Shown here piece after piece: positions 11,833-24,745 of a stretch of DNA of 64,000 bases; within the stretch, counting starts at the first letter, position 1, and each line of letters starts with the position of its first letter. Position numbers and translations under genes: made by a program. The DNA comes from Hyparrhenia diplandra (Eukaryota; Streptophyta; Magnoliopsida; Poales; Poaceae). The notes beneath the pieces were generated by a model. That model was not told the DNA's origin, made no database searches, and saw only the letters and a list, made by a program, of their open reading frames with translations. The DNA is taken from the NCBI GenBank assembly GCA_015847255.1, contig JADLZK010011558.1, positions 62,001 through 126,000 of the forward strand, read 5' to 3'.

Positions 11833-12336
11833 GGCTGTTTAGTTCCCCCATGCGAGCCTAAAATTTTTTAGGTTTGGCTACTGTAACACTTTTTTGTTTG
11901 TATGTGGTAATTATTGTCCTACCGTGGACTAACTAGGCTCAAAAGGTTTGTCTCACACTTTCCAGTCAAATTGAACAATTAGTTTTTTTGTTTACTACAT
12001 TTTATGCTACATGCATGCGTCAAGAGATTTGATGAGATGGGTAAAACACTTTTTGGGTTCACTTTTTAGGTTTGCATAGGAACTAAGATTGTGTTTAGTT
12101 ACCTGAAATTTGGCACTGTAGAACTGAATTTGACACTGTAGCATTTTTCGTTTATTTGTGGTAATTGTTATCCTAACATGACCTAAATAGACTCAAAGGA
12201 TTCTCTCGTAAAGTACATTCAAACTGTGTAATTAATTATTTTGTTTACCTACATTTGATACTCCATATATGAGCCAAAAAGATTTAACTTGACATAGATT
12301 AGAGTTCTAAAGTTTGAAAACACAGCCTAAACAGGC
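11833..12336. mobile_element. Tourist-like MITE, copy 3, interrupted near its right end
   Basis: The left terminus GGCTGTTTAGTTCC is at 11833. The right terminus is split: GGAACTAA at 12079-12086 and ACAGGC at 12331-12336, separated by another member of the same family (12087-12327). Removing the insert restores GGAACTAAACAGGC, the expected inverted terminus with one mismatch. Confidence 0.75.
12087..12327. mobile_element. Tourist-like MITE, copy 4, nested inside copy 3
   Basis: A 241-bp element starting GATTGTGTTTAGTTACC and ending AAAACACAGCC. It is flanked by TAA at 12084-12086 and TAA at 12328-12330, the target duplication made on insertion into the right terminus of copy 3. Confidence 0.8.
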
Positions 12337-12499
12337 TCAGGTAAGCAGGAGTATAGTACACTTCACCAAATTCGCATTCTACTGTTGTGTATTTCCTCCA
12401 GTTCGTTTCTGGAGAAATTAAAGCAGCATCGTGCGCTGCGCTCGTCTTGGGAGTTGACCTTACGTACCAAGTACCCAACGACTTCTGCAATTAAAACGA

Positions 12500-12790
12500 G
12501 CCGGCTAGTTCAGCTGGCTTTTTGCTAATTTGGACAGTTTTTTAAACTAATTACAAGTTTAACACGGGTTGATTTTTTTTTCCGGAACTAAGACATTTGG
12601 TTTGCGCTTTTGCCAAAGACGCCACAATTCCCTTGTGAGGCACCATGCATGGCGGCGCCTCAAGCCGCCACTGTGGCACCCCAGCGCCCCTTTGGGAGGC
12701 GACGTGGCAGGCCTGAGGCGCCTCAGCGCGAGAGTGGATTTTCTCGCAAGTGTATGGGCGCGGCAGGCTTATCGTGACCCTTGAAATGTT
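12500..12790. repeat. GGCGCC-rich short repeat element
   Basis: On the - strand the unit runs from GGTCACGATAAGCCTGCCGC through a GC-rich body with many GGCGCC/GGCGCT motifs to ATCAACCCGTGTTAAAC and TTAGTTTAAAAAACTGTCC. Both ends recur at 30190-30290 and 31480-31790. It has no coding content and is probably a non-autonomous DNA element; class unknown. Confidence 0.55.
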
Positions 12791-13219
12791 CTTGTCTTGG
12801 AGATTCGTGCAGCACTGAGCTGTTTTTGACCAAATGGGTTCCAACAGAACCGAGGGGTAGAAGCGGTATAATCGTCTGTGCAGGCCATGGTTCCGAAGAA
12901 CATTTTCCTTTAATAGATAGAGAAAAGTTCAATGTTCCAGGAGGATGGAACACTTTCCACCGATCCAGATTCAGTAACTTTACAGAGCAATGTTACAACG
13001 TAACTTTACTTCAGTCTCCATCCTACATTCCCAAGGAACAGCATGTGGTCTGATAGGCTGTGGTACACGTTGTCTTGTAGGGAGAGCTGCTGCAGCCCAA
13101 ACAACACTAAGAATCACAGCCAAGTAAAATTTCCAGCACCAGTTCACTCTCAAGAACGCAGAAATAAATAATTAGTAGAACTAAGCATTTTCCAGTTTGG
13201 AAGCTACAGGTTTAAAGTA

Positions 13220-13345
13220 GAAAAACAAGTGTACTTGGCTATGCCACAAAAGACTATAGTTGGGCCATTTCACTTATACAATTAGGCCACAAAAGACTAT
13301 AATTTGGGCCATTTCACTTATACTGATTAGGCCACAAAAGACTAT
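13220..13345. repeat. Tandem repeat, about 47-bp unit, 2.5 copies
   Basis: GGCCACAAAAGACTATA followed by TTGGGCCATTTCACTTATAC repeats in tandem inside the MULE, in its non-coding 3' part. Confidence 0.75.
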
Positions 13346-14099
13346 TTAGCTCTATCCAAAATACTATCTAGCTAACATGTTCATTCATACTAGAACAGAT
13401 CATGATCATTAAGAACACCACCATCATAAGTTGGAGCTACTATCATTTGGGTGAAACTTCCCAAACTGTCAATAACATTGCATCCTTGAAGCTCATAATT
13501 GCTCCTTCATTGAAATCACCATTCTGCACTTCTACTTGGGGTTGTACTCCATCACTCTTTTTTTTGTTTCTAGCAATGACAATTTAATTAAGTTAAGGAG
13601 TGAATTACAGTAGCATATATTGGCTGCACACTATAAAGTTTCTAGCATACCTTTGCTCCATTTTTTGTTGGCTTGCGCTTCCCCTTGTTGAATTTATCAA
13701 GCCAACTTTTTTTTTCTTCTTAAATTTTTGGATTTGACCTCCTTTTTTTTTCAAATGTGCAAAAGAAGCAAGTCATCTCCTTCTTTGGACATTTGGTTCA
13801 ACATTTTCTTGGTCATTGCTACTAGAATGTTGTAGTAGTAGTAGTAAAGAAGTAGATGCATTGAGTTTTTCCTCTAGCTGTGTACCAAGGCAATCAAGTG
13901 CATTTTCTATCATCAAACAACATTACGGAGAGTGAGCAGCTTTTATGTGCCAAATTGAGAAATTTATGAGACATGTCCTTGTAGCGAATTTGAGATTCCA
14001 ACATTGGATTTGCTACCACATTCCTTCCTTCCTTATATTGTACACTCCCATTGCGTCTTTGCTTTTAGTCCATCTCTTTAACACATAATGTGTTGGCAA

Positions 14100-15480
14100 T
14101 ATCTTGATATTCATCAAATCAAGAACTTTCGGACCATGTGCACACAATATTCAGGTCCTATTGAACATTCCACAACTACATGAAGTCGCATTTTGGTTCA
14201 AAGGATCACTTATCACTATGCGCTCTTGCTCAAATTGTAAATCACCATGGAATCTCCCAATAGCAATAGCATATTTATTAGCATCTAATAATCTACTACA
14301 TGCGGCCATGGATCTTTCATATTCACCTTTGAAAGCTTCAAAAATAACTGGAGTGTACACTTCGCTTGCTTGCAAAAGAACATAGGTGTGTGCATTTGTC
14401 TTCTTGGTATTTTTTTTCCTTGCCTCAAATTCACATTCAATTCCTTTGCTCTTTTATCTTCCACTTGTCCTCTCAAAATGCTTCAAAAAAGCGAACAATA
14501 TCAAAAATCGATTTCAAATGATTCTTCAATGCATTGTTGAAGCTCTCACTTAGTTGTGTACTTCGCACTCCCAAACTAAAGACATCTCTCATATAGCTAA
14601 GAAAGTATAGTCCTAGGTTGCTTTCCATTATGTGCGACTACATCTTGATCTGTATAGATAGTCCTAGGTTGCTTTCCATTATGTGCGACTAAGAAAGTCC
14701 GAAAAAGCCATATAAATGAGTCCTCTGTTTCATCAAATAGAAGTGCAAAGACCAAACACGATGGTTTCTCTAAAGATGATTTGCCCGAGAAAAACACCAA
14801 AAGGTCTATACTCTTTGTTGGTGCCAAAAGTAGTGTCAAATGTAACCACATCACCAAAGTGTGCATAGTCAAGAATCATCCGAATATGTTGGTTATATGC
14901 TCCTCACAATCTAAGCGCAAAGCATATTGGAATGATGGATTTTGAGCAATTTTGTCATGAAAATACTTCAACATACTTCCGGCTTGTCCATAAACCAAAT
15001 CCCTCGCCGTTTGCTTTGCAAGTAATTTTTTGCGATCACGGCAAGTGTAGCTAAGGTTAAGTGATCCACCAACTTGACGACTAGCCAACTCATGTGCAAC
15101 TTTTGGTCTAATTCGGGAATCATCTGCGGTCTCTATTTCAAAAGCTTGCAACTCGAAATTTTCTCTGCGATGCCATCAAGTGCCGGGTTTTACGGCAAGT
15201 GAAGAAGGTAATTGTGTTCAAGCATAACCCGGTGACTTCATAATTTCACGCACCTCGTCCAATATAAGGCTCATTCGAGCTTTGCAATCGATTCTTGTTT
15301 CAGCTCTAAAGCACTTTGTCACATGATTTGTTTGTCCTTTCCGCCGGAGGCCCTCGTTCGAACAAACAAATGCGCAAGAGGTCACCTTACCATCAAAGGT
15401 GCTTGTATTTGTGTATCTTTTCCTCACATCAAAGCGGGTGCGACCCCCCATATGCCAACCAAAACTGCCAGGCCTCATCT
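14100..15480 (-). pseudogene. FAR1/FHY3-related MULE transposase, degraded
   Basis: Reading from high to low coordinates: a FAR1 DNA-binding segment at 15478-15218 (FDVRKRYTNTSTFDGKVTSC, FRAETRIDCKARM); a middle segment at 15151-14876 (NLSYTCRDRKK, QAGSMLKYFHDKIA); part of the catalytic core at about 14760-14640 (FDETEDSFIWLFRTFL, TIYTDQDV); then directly YMRDVFSLGVRSTQLSESFN at about 14600-14520; and finally a SWIM-type zinc-finger segment near 14190-14150 (CSCGMFNRT). The pieces lie in different frames with stops. Sequence expected between the TDQDV and YMRDVF segments is missing, so it cannot encode an active transposase. Confidence 0.8.
14605..14695. repeat. 51-bp duplication inside the transposase pseudogene
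   Basis: GTCCTAGGTTGCTTTCCATT and the following TATGTGCGACTA occur twice in tandem, so the peptide VAHNGKQPRTI is duplicated. It postdates loss of function. Confidence 0.8.
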
Positions 15481-16367
15481 CGCCTTTGTTGAACCTTAAA
15501 CCAACTTCGGGGAGACCCCTTGTTTAATTCTCGCCATGGCCTTGTAAACCACTCACAATTGCACAAATTTGTTCTCCGACCGACACATCAACCAGTTCTA
15601 CAGTAACCCAAATAATTGACAGAACATATAAAATTATTGTAGAAACTTCAGAAAATATAATACTATGGACTGAACAGTACCTATGAAACATGCTACAACA
15701 GCTAATAACCCTAACATAAAAAATTCATCAAAATAATCGTTTGTGGTTCATGGATTCTCAAATTCGATGGCATTCAAATACATGGCTACATTCTATTTTG
15801 CATTTTGATAGATACACGAGGGAGATTGATAAGCATTCATGGATGCTAGGGCACTAAAACAAAAGAAAATCTACTGTAATCGTGAAACATCTCCATTAGG
15901 GGTATGAACCTCGTACCTGAATATAGCACGACGTGAGAGAACTCCTCCACAGTTGGGGCGGATCTCCGAGTTCTCCCGGCCGACGCAGCCTCCACCTCGC
16001 CGGAGAGGCGCGGAGGGCGGCGCGGCCGGGCACTGGACGACGGGCGGCAGCAAGATGCGGCTAGCTGAAGACCTGTGTGACGACGAGGAAGACAACGCAG
16101 CACAGCAGCAGCGCGGAAGGCGGCGCGCGGCAGCGAGGATTTCGCCGCCAGGAAGAGCGGGCGGTGCAGAGCGCGTTGGCGGGAGTCGCGGCTAATTGCG
16201 GCGGCGTTCCCGCGTCCGTGGTTCCGTCCTCGTTTTGTTGGCGTGGGCTGAAAAGGTGAGTGCTGGATTGGATTAGAGACCCTGTAGCCGTCAGATGGTA
16301 GCTGGAAAGTGGAGATTGAGAGAACGTTACGTTGTAACGTTGCTCTGTAAAGTTACTGAATCTGGAT

Positions 16368-19300
16368 CCCCACCGGGGGCTCTGGCTTCAAACGCTCCAC
16401 CACTTGTTGCCCAAGCTCTCATTCCTCTCTTCTAGATCTGCAACCATGGGACTCGTTCAAGGGTTGAAGATGGGAGGGAAATCCCTCGGCGGAGAAGGCA
16501 CAAAAGGAGAGGGAAGGACCGTAGCGCCGTCAAATTACACGGCCCAGAAGAGGACCAACGGCGGACAACTCAGCAATTGAGGTGAAATCCTATCCTGATG
16601 TTAAATTTACTTTCGTCCGGAACGACTTCGACTCAGCAAACGGAGTTCAATGTATTCAATTTGGCGATGCTGATTTCTTGCGTTTCATATTGATAGGAGT
16701 ATTTCTAGGGGCTCAAAATTTTTGACTGGGGAAAACAATGATTTCGATAGGTCAGGAATGGGGGAAGGCCGAATTGCATTTGCGCTGACATAGGAAGCAA
16801 ATGGAGATAAAGGCTACGCGGATTTACAGCTCGGTGTTTCTAGTCTCTATCCACCATGGGACACTAGTGCAGAGAAGCATACGAATGGACCACACATCCT
16901 GCTGAAGATGGGCGGGGAATCCGTCGGTGGCGGCGACAAAACGGGCATCGAATCCGTCGGTGGCGCCGGCAAAATGGGCGGACGTCAAGACGAGTACAGG
17001 CGGAGCTCTCTGCGATTCAGGTGAAATCCTGTGCCGATGTTATATCTACTTTGGTGATGTTCAATGCTTTCATTTGATGCTGAGAGGAACATTTGCAGAA
17101 GCTCGATCCTATGGACAGGGGAAAAGTTCGATTTCAAGACAGTGCAAATGGGTAAAGCAGGCTTCAGATGGCGGATATAAAGGATGCAAATGCAGGTGCA
17201 GGTCCGCGGATTTGCCACCGGCTCCTTTGCGGCTACCTGGAACAGGGAAGAAAAGTCCAGACGAGCATATCCATGGGGAACAGATGCAGAGCCAAGATGG
17301 GGACCGAAACCTGTGTTCTTCGATGCCTACTGTAAGTTAGGAGGTGCAGTTGTGTTCTCGTTGTTTGCTCGCTCCTGAATGCCAGATGTTTAGGGAGCAA
17401 AACAATGATGTACTGAATGGATAAAAGCGATGCGGCGAGTTTGCTCGCTCCTAAATGTTAGATGTTTTTGGAAGTGCAGTTGTGATCTCGTTAACTTCAA
17501 AATGTTTAGTTTATGGAAGTGTGAATATCTAGGGGAATTCTACTTTTGTAATTCCATATTTGTATGCAGAGTATGAGAAGTTTCTGATGAATTGTTTCAG
17601 TGTAGGCTGAAACACCTACCTGCTTTTGCAACAATCAAAGGCGTGTTCTTTCAGCAAATGAAGGAAGTGGTGGAGTCCTTGCAGGATTGAGGCATCTGTT
17701 CGCACTCGTTTGAAAGGTACATGCACTTGTCATTACTAATCAGTTTCAGATTCAGTGAATGTGATAGTGTAGATGAATGGACTGATGCTTTTGTTAACAC
17801 TTAAATTTGTCTCAGGAATATTTTGCTATCACCGACTAGTTTGGTGATTTTCAGCTTTAACATCTTCTCTGTTCGGTTTACTCTAATTTACATGTGGGCG
17901 TACTGGATGTGGCGATTTCCCATTAGGCCAAAAATGTCTTTTTGCGGTCTATGTATAACGACCCATCCTGATCCTTTCAAATAGTGCAGCTATAAATTAA
18001 GCATGCGAAATAAGTAAACACAATATAGATCATATACATATTCACACATCTATTGTACTATTGAGTTGTTGCTTCTTGCTTGTTTAGTGCTTAACTGCTT
18101 GCTCATACCTATGTTACACACAACCCAAATTATTATTCCATTCAAAAAGTGGTTCAATGGTTTGCCTCCTAAAAATATTTCGCATAAAAAGAGGTATACT
18201 AAAGATTCATATATCAAGTACTCCGTATATCACAAAATGTTTTTATTTGCTTGGTAAAAATATAGAATGCTGATTCTACTGAAGAATATTACATTGCAGA
18301 AACAGACCGTTTCCTTAAAACATGAAACTGAAACACTAAAATGTCGTGTGCACATGAGATAAATGATCAAATTTGATTTTACGTTTGAGTGATCCAGTTT
18401 ATGTTCCATGCTTGCATTGTGTTCAGAAAATGCACTGGACGCTATATATTAAGCACATGCCAGTGTGTGATATGCTTATATTCTTGGTCAAAATTCATGG
18501 TAGCGAAAAGAGTTTTACTACTAACGTGGAAGTTCTGTTTGGTGCATGTCCAAGTCTTCCCCATGCTGCAAAGGTTCGTTGTGTGGTCCTTATTATCTTA
18601 CATTAATGTGTAACTACTAGCTTTGTGGGGTGGGGGGGGGGGGGGGGGGCGGGGGGCGGCATTAGTCTATACAAAGAACATCAAAACTGCAAAGGTCCGT
18701 TGAAATTCTGATCATTTTGTTTAGATGAAACCGTGGAGCGGAGCTTCACAAATATATTGCCAAACAAAATCGAGACGGATTACAAGGAGCGAGTTAGTTA
18801 GGTAGAAAACACATTTCTTAGATTTTGATAGTAGTATACCAGATGACTCAGTATTCTAGTTATACCGATATATGTATAAGGTCAGCTCTTGAAGGTGAGG
18901 GCGAGGGCGAGTGCCCAGTAGTTGAGGATGAAGGTGATATATTTTTGACCTTTCAGTTTCCAAAAAATCCTTGGGTCATGGGCCATACATTTGTGGCAAA
19001 TGAGCCTAAAGTTCTTTACTGTTCTGTACTGTTACACTTGATTTTGAATTTTTGGTATTCAACACAATAAGCTAGCACTGAAGTTTAGCCCACTGTCATT
19101 TGTAAGTTGTATCAAGTTCCATATCTATAAACACTTTCACTTCTACAACCCGAATGGAACTCGGAATCTCCCTAGAATATTACTGCTAGTTCTGGTGGCA
19201 ATACTGTGTGGAATGGAGCAATGGTACTACTGCACTTGAGATGCTCAATCTGTGACACTGTTTGAACCTTTTGGCAACTCTTAGAGATTACGTACAGTAC

Positions 19301-19837
19301 AGTAGGGGTATGGAGAGTTCTGTGTCCCCTGTGTCACTTTTTGAACCTTTTGGCAATTGTTCGAGATCCAATAGCATTATCTAAAAGTATAAACAAATGG
19401 GTTTTATTTTCCCTTAAATTAGGAACCTTCCAAAAAACCTGCCAACTTCTGTAATGACTTTGGACATTTTGTATGCCTGTTTTCAATGCTCTTAAAAATG
19501 GGAAGCATAGTGCCACAGAACTGAAATCATTTCACCATACAAGTGCATCTGCTAGAACAAACATACAAAATGTTCCTAGGTAGACCGACCAAATAGTTTT
19601 CTTTTTTTTCCCCTAAATTTTTCCAACCATTATGTTACTAGGTAACTCACCAGTAAGTACTGCTACCAGTACAATTGCTAAGCCCTGAACTGCACAGTAC
19701 CGAATCAGGAGGACACTAATTTTAATCATGTTCTCTGTTCCAGATCCAAACAACTGCACCAAAGAGTTGCTTTATGAGGCTCCAGGGGAAAGCATTGTAG
19801 CAACAGGTAATTAAATTGGAAACTGGTGAGTATCATG
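16368..19837. other. Intergenic, with a diverged tandem duplication at 16.4-17.2 kb
   Basis: Two blocks, about 16430-16840 and 16850-17220, share the ordered phrases CCATGGGAC, GAAGATGGG.GGG, GGTGAAATCCT..CCGATGTTA and GACTGGGGAAAA / GGACAGGGGAAAA, so they are a diverged duplicate of about 420 bp. Short frames at 16927-17340 arise here. Further on, short exon-like phrases occur at 18825-19070 and near 19745 (DPNNCTKELLYEAPGESIVA before a GT). They may be scraps of a decayed multi-exon gene I cannot identify. A run of 18 G lies at 18632-18649. Confidence 0.35.
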
Positions 19838-22800
19838 GCTACCTGTGGTGCTAGCAACGAAAAATCAATGCCGCAACTATGTGCGGCAACTCATATTGCC
19901 CCCCTCGTCTCTCTGCCAGCGGAGCCCCACTCCCCTGCAACCAGTTGACCGCCCGTTGCCCATTTTCTCTCTCAATTTATCGTCATCTCGTCTCATCTCG
20001 TCAGCGCGCCTCCGCTTCCCTTTCTTTCGTCCTCAGCTCTCCCGCCCTCTCTCCCCAAAATTTTCATTGCTCTCTCCTCCTTTCCCTCTCTCGCTCTCTC
20101 TCCCCACACTGTTACCTTTTTTGCGGTACTTTCATTACCATGTTGTGCTTACAGTTTATTTTATAAACTAGTTCTCACGGATGATGTGAATAAAAAGTTC
20201 TCTGAAGGCTCATCAATAGAAGCCACTGCTTTTCCTGGAAACCATAATTCTGCAAATAACTCATTCTCGGATTCATGGTACTATATTTATCACTTATCAA
20301 TTCATGGCCCTGACTGATGCCATTCTTAGTAAATTTAGACCAATGTATCTCTATAATCTATTTCGCGACCAAGTCTCTGAATGTGCTGTGGTGTAGATAA
20401 GAGTCTGATTTGTTTTTGGAGTGAGAAAACTTTTATGAGTTTTATTTACTTACCGGTTGCTGCAGGACCAAACTCAATGGAAAGGCCTAATTGTGGGTTA
20501 GCTTGAAATTTTGGCCCTGACTGGAGTATTACATATTCTTAGCTGCTTAATATGTATCAATTGCTAAAATTTGAGTAGAGAAACTGAAAGCACTGATCTG
20601 CTATATATAAGTTTGAACGTTAAATTAGCCTTGTGACATAAGAATAGACCTATGGCATGCACATTTTTTTAGTTTGGCTTCCTATTTGTTTACCCAAATT
20701 GTGATGAGAACAAGTCAGACCATAGCTAGCCTTATTGGTTTTGTTACTGCAGTTAATTTCATTGCAGATTAGGACCGTTAACTACTCTATAAGAGTTGTG
20801 TATAATTTCAGACTTTTAAGTAGATTGGAAAACAATATTATGCAAGATGTTATCTGAAGCACTACAGTGCTAAAATTATGTGAAAATGGGAGGCACTACT
20901 GTGCTAGTAAAAAAATCTTTTCAGACAGAAATATATTTTTAAACTCAGTGTTCTTTTAAACAAGTTATGCAAGTAATTATCTTTTTCATAATAAAACTTT
21001 TATGCTTGAACTGAGATTTCTTTACTAGAGAAGAGTACTAATAGATTAAGGTATCTTTTTTCAGCAGATATGAACTCAAAAGATGGTCTGTCATTAAGTC
21101 GAAGCCCAATATCTCAAGTTGGCGTTTGAGCCAGTGAAGAATGTACTCTACAAAATGGTATCCCAGTGCTTAGCATTCTTGAATCTCTTACTGTAAATAG
21201 TCAACTGATTTAGGTGTGTTTTGACAGACCTACCTGGGAGCTCAGCTTTGAACCAGAAACTGCTACATGGCGGAGGAGAATAATAAAATCATTGCAATCA
21301 AGTCCAGAAACTGCTACATGGCGGAGGTAGAAGTAAAAAAGTATGGTCATGAAGGCCTTATTTGGCTGGAGAGGCTCTACAAGGAGAAGGAAAGGGAGGA
21401 GGAAGTGGAGGGGGTTCGGCCCACTTGCCCCCGTCGCTGGCGAGCACGCCGGAGAGGGCGGCCAAGGGGCTGGCGGCAGATTGATGAGGAGAAAAAAGGG
21501 GAGGGAAGAGTGGGAACGAAGAGGATTGGAAGGAGGTTGCAGAACGAGTACTACGGAGAGCTTACTACTGAGAGCTTTTTCGACTCCCCATCAAGTAGTT
21601 TGATCTATAAATCTAGTTAAACTAGAGATTTGTTTGCCTTCTCAAAATGCGCAATGTGCATTGATTTTTGGAACATAGTGAATACAATGAGCCCATGGAT
21701 GATGTTCTAAAATAAGTACGGCCACGGTACCAAAAAATAAATGCATAGCTCGTACTTACAGAATGTCAAATAAACTTTAAATTTGACCAAATTCACATAA
21801 AAAATACTATTTGGTCTTGCGGAATAGGAACAACATAATGATAATGTTGAATGGCAATAAAACACAATTAGAGAATTCTATAAAGTTCCTTTGTGCAAGC
21901 AACAAGGCACTGAACATATTCTATTAGTCAAATAATGACTACTACATTTGCGTGATACAATATGGTCAACCAGAAATTATCCTATACATATTATACATAG
22001 TGCTAGGTGCAGCCAAATTGGGCTATGATTAATCTTTTGTCACTCTAACCTATAGCTTAGCTTTTCCATTATCTGGAACATGGATGCAATACTCTCAGCA
22101 CGCGTGGCACAATCTGCCTGAACAACTTCTACATTTTTGGAGCAGAACTCAACGGCCATCATTTGTTCTTGACATAGAGGGCCTCCAAACATTAATCTTG
22201 GATCACCACTATATGCTGCACATTCACCTGCAATGCACTCAGCATGTTACTGATTTGAGTCTTCATCTCGTGAGCCACCTCAAGCTACCTATATATATTA
22301 TAAATTCCATGGATTTATGTTGCTCCTCATTGAACTTTGATACCAGAGAGTGTTTGAGAAGTACAGATTCGTCGAGAGGGAAAAAATGAAAAATCAACAC
22401 TGTCGCGAGGATACATTAAACTAAATCCATGGTGGATAAATGAGCTCGAAAATAACAAATAGGAGAGCAGACCTTACTAAAAACTAGAACTGAAGACACG
22501 ATAGAATCAAAAAAAAAAATAAAGTCGAGCATTACCGAGGATAGACCAAACTAGATATGAATAAAAAAATTATCTGTTGAGTAGCTATTACTATCTAAAC
22601 CTTTAATTATGAGTCATCTGAAATCTTACTGTATAGAGTAGTTTCATACTATAATAAAAAGAATAGTAAAATCTCCCTGTTTAAGCTTTCCAACTAATCT
22701 ATAGATTATCTGTTGACAACAATAGGTAAACTTACCGGCAGATAACTATCTATTACAGCAATCCTACGGCTACAAAATTAGGAATATATGAGGAAGAAGA

Positions 22801-23956
22801 ACTACAAAATTAGGCAGGCTATTCTCTTTGCTATGCCCTAAGCACCGAGTGCTACCAACAGAAATACTAGTGAAAAACCCACTCTGAGTATTTTTGACTA
22901 CTTGTTGCAGTGCACAAGTTATAAAAGCAACAGCAGTCTCTTGCAGAAAGCAAATCCATACTTTTATGACGGCATGTTATTTTAAGGGATCCTTTCACTT
23001 TTATTTGAAGAATCAACAAACCTTGCAGACAAACAGGCCATGCCAACAAAGGCAGCTTGCTTCTGTCCACAATAGTCAAATGCAAAAGGTAGCATTTCAT
23101 GCAAAGTGAGGACAGCCATGACACAACGAACTACACAAAAGGCGAGTACCCAGATATAGAAACTAAAACAAGTATTGAATTCACTAATTGACTAGCCAGA
23201 TCCAAGTAGGCCTAAAAATTAAAGGAATGCCAAAGAAGAGATGTGAGCACCTGTGAATACACAATGTGAAAAAAACATGGCACAATAAATTGAACATGAA
23301 CAATTCCTACAAGTATGATTGATAACTCCAATATAATATACAAGCCTAAGAAAAAGACACTAGAATATCCTTAGACAGCCAAAATAGTTGCCGACCATAT
23401 GCATCTCCACAACAGAGATGACTATTGAGGTATATATGTTTATAAATTGAGAATATTTGCAACTATTAACTAAGTATACTCACAGAGGAAAACAGTTTAG
23501 TATTTTAGTGTCCATTGTACAATCTCTTCAAACTTTATAAGGCTATTCCTAGCTTCAGTAACTTATACAGTAGAGATGAATAAGAACATATCACTGTGAG
23601 GGCGCATATCCATATAATAAATTTCCCATGTTTTGTTTTTTGCCTTACTAAAATTGCCCCTAGAGCCACCCCAAATTATGCAAATCTTTGAGAAAGATAT
23701 TATCAATCCTAAGCATTTTAGTCTGCTAAACCCAAAAGCACTCTTACTAACAGACAAGCCAAAAATCAAATAGTAGGCATGCATAAGAACAAATCTTGGT
23801 GAGGCCCGTATCTATATAATATTTTTTTCATGTTTGTATGTTGCTGACAAATTCAAAGGGGATAAGGAGTCATGCATAGATCAGTACAGAATTCATTTCA
23901 ATACAATACAGAAGGGAAAAAATATAACTTTAATGGGGCGATTAAATACCCTACAC

Positions 23957-23958
<2 letters not shown>

Positions 23959-24001
<43 letters not shown>
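23959..24001. repeat. (GA)n microsatellite
   Basis: An uninterrupted GA dinucleotide array of about 20 units. Confidence 0.95.
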
Positions 24002-24664
24002 GGAGCAGCTCAGGCGGAGAGAGAACCCAAGCAACCAATTGGGTCGAGAGGTGCACTAAACCATAGGCCATTGCCTTCATGATCATAATGAAGCACACCA
24101 GCAGAAGCATTTCTCAAAAGTTCTTGAAATGACCCTACAACGTTTGAGGCATTGCCAGTCCAACAATTTTATGCATGTATCGAGTTTTAACATATTGTAA
24201 ACGAAAGTTTTAGAAAAATTGCTACCCTCATTGAAATGGTAAAAGGTTTCTGCATAAAAAATTGCCTCACCTCTATCTAACCAAAATTGCTGAAACAGAA
24301 ATTACTTTCAAACAGAAATCCATGAGGGGCACAGAAGTTTTAGAAATAGCAAGATCAAACAGAATGGGGCACAGGAGTTCTAAAACATTTTACAAACAAA
24401 CAAAAAGTAATTTATTGGTTCTACAAAGTATATCAATAAGAACAAACAAAAAGACTCAAAAAGATCTAACAACCATTCAGTACAAATCAAAATATATAAT
24501 CGGATGAGAGCACAAATCAAAAAGAAATAAAATGTGATGGACCAAAAAGATCTAAGAAGCATTCAGTACAGATCAAAAAAATATATAATAGCAGTTAAGA
24601 ACAACCATTCAGTAACATTTAGGTTTTCAATTTTATTAGTAAATAGTCAAAAAGATAACCTGTA

Positions 24665-24745
24665 TATGTTGGGGTCCTGTTCAGTTGGTCAGAGCCATCA
24701 GGTATAGGGGTCCTGTTCAATTGGTCTGAGCCATTCTCAACAAGC
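24665..24745. repeat. Short tandem duplication
   Basis: GGGGTCCTGTTCA.TTGGTC.GAGCCAT occurs twice in tandem with a unit of about 46 bp. AT-rich non-coding surroundings. Confidence 0.6.

Larger units (their letters stand above)
12963..16367 (-). mobile_element. Decayed FAR1-type Mutator-like element (MULE) with both TIRs
   Basis: The ends are an inverted repeat of about 46 bp beginning ATCCAGATTCAGTAACTTTA (12963 on; complement ending at 16367). The flanks TTCCACCG (12955-12962) and CCCCACCG (16368-16375) look like a diverged 8-9 bp target duplication. Inside, on the - strand, are transposase fragments of the FAR1/FHY3-related class. A GC-rich segment at 15950-16250 is probably the element's own 5' region. 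Confidence 0.8.

Noticed and set aside
18825..21130. A possible decayed clock-related (LNK-like) gene from exon-like scraps
   Set aside because: The peptides are short, phases do not chain convincingly, and the family likeness is only an impression.
23898..24110. Open frames over the GA array and other frames at 25795-26370
   Set aside because: Low-complexity (RE)n or (LS)n translations produced by GA/CT repeats.
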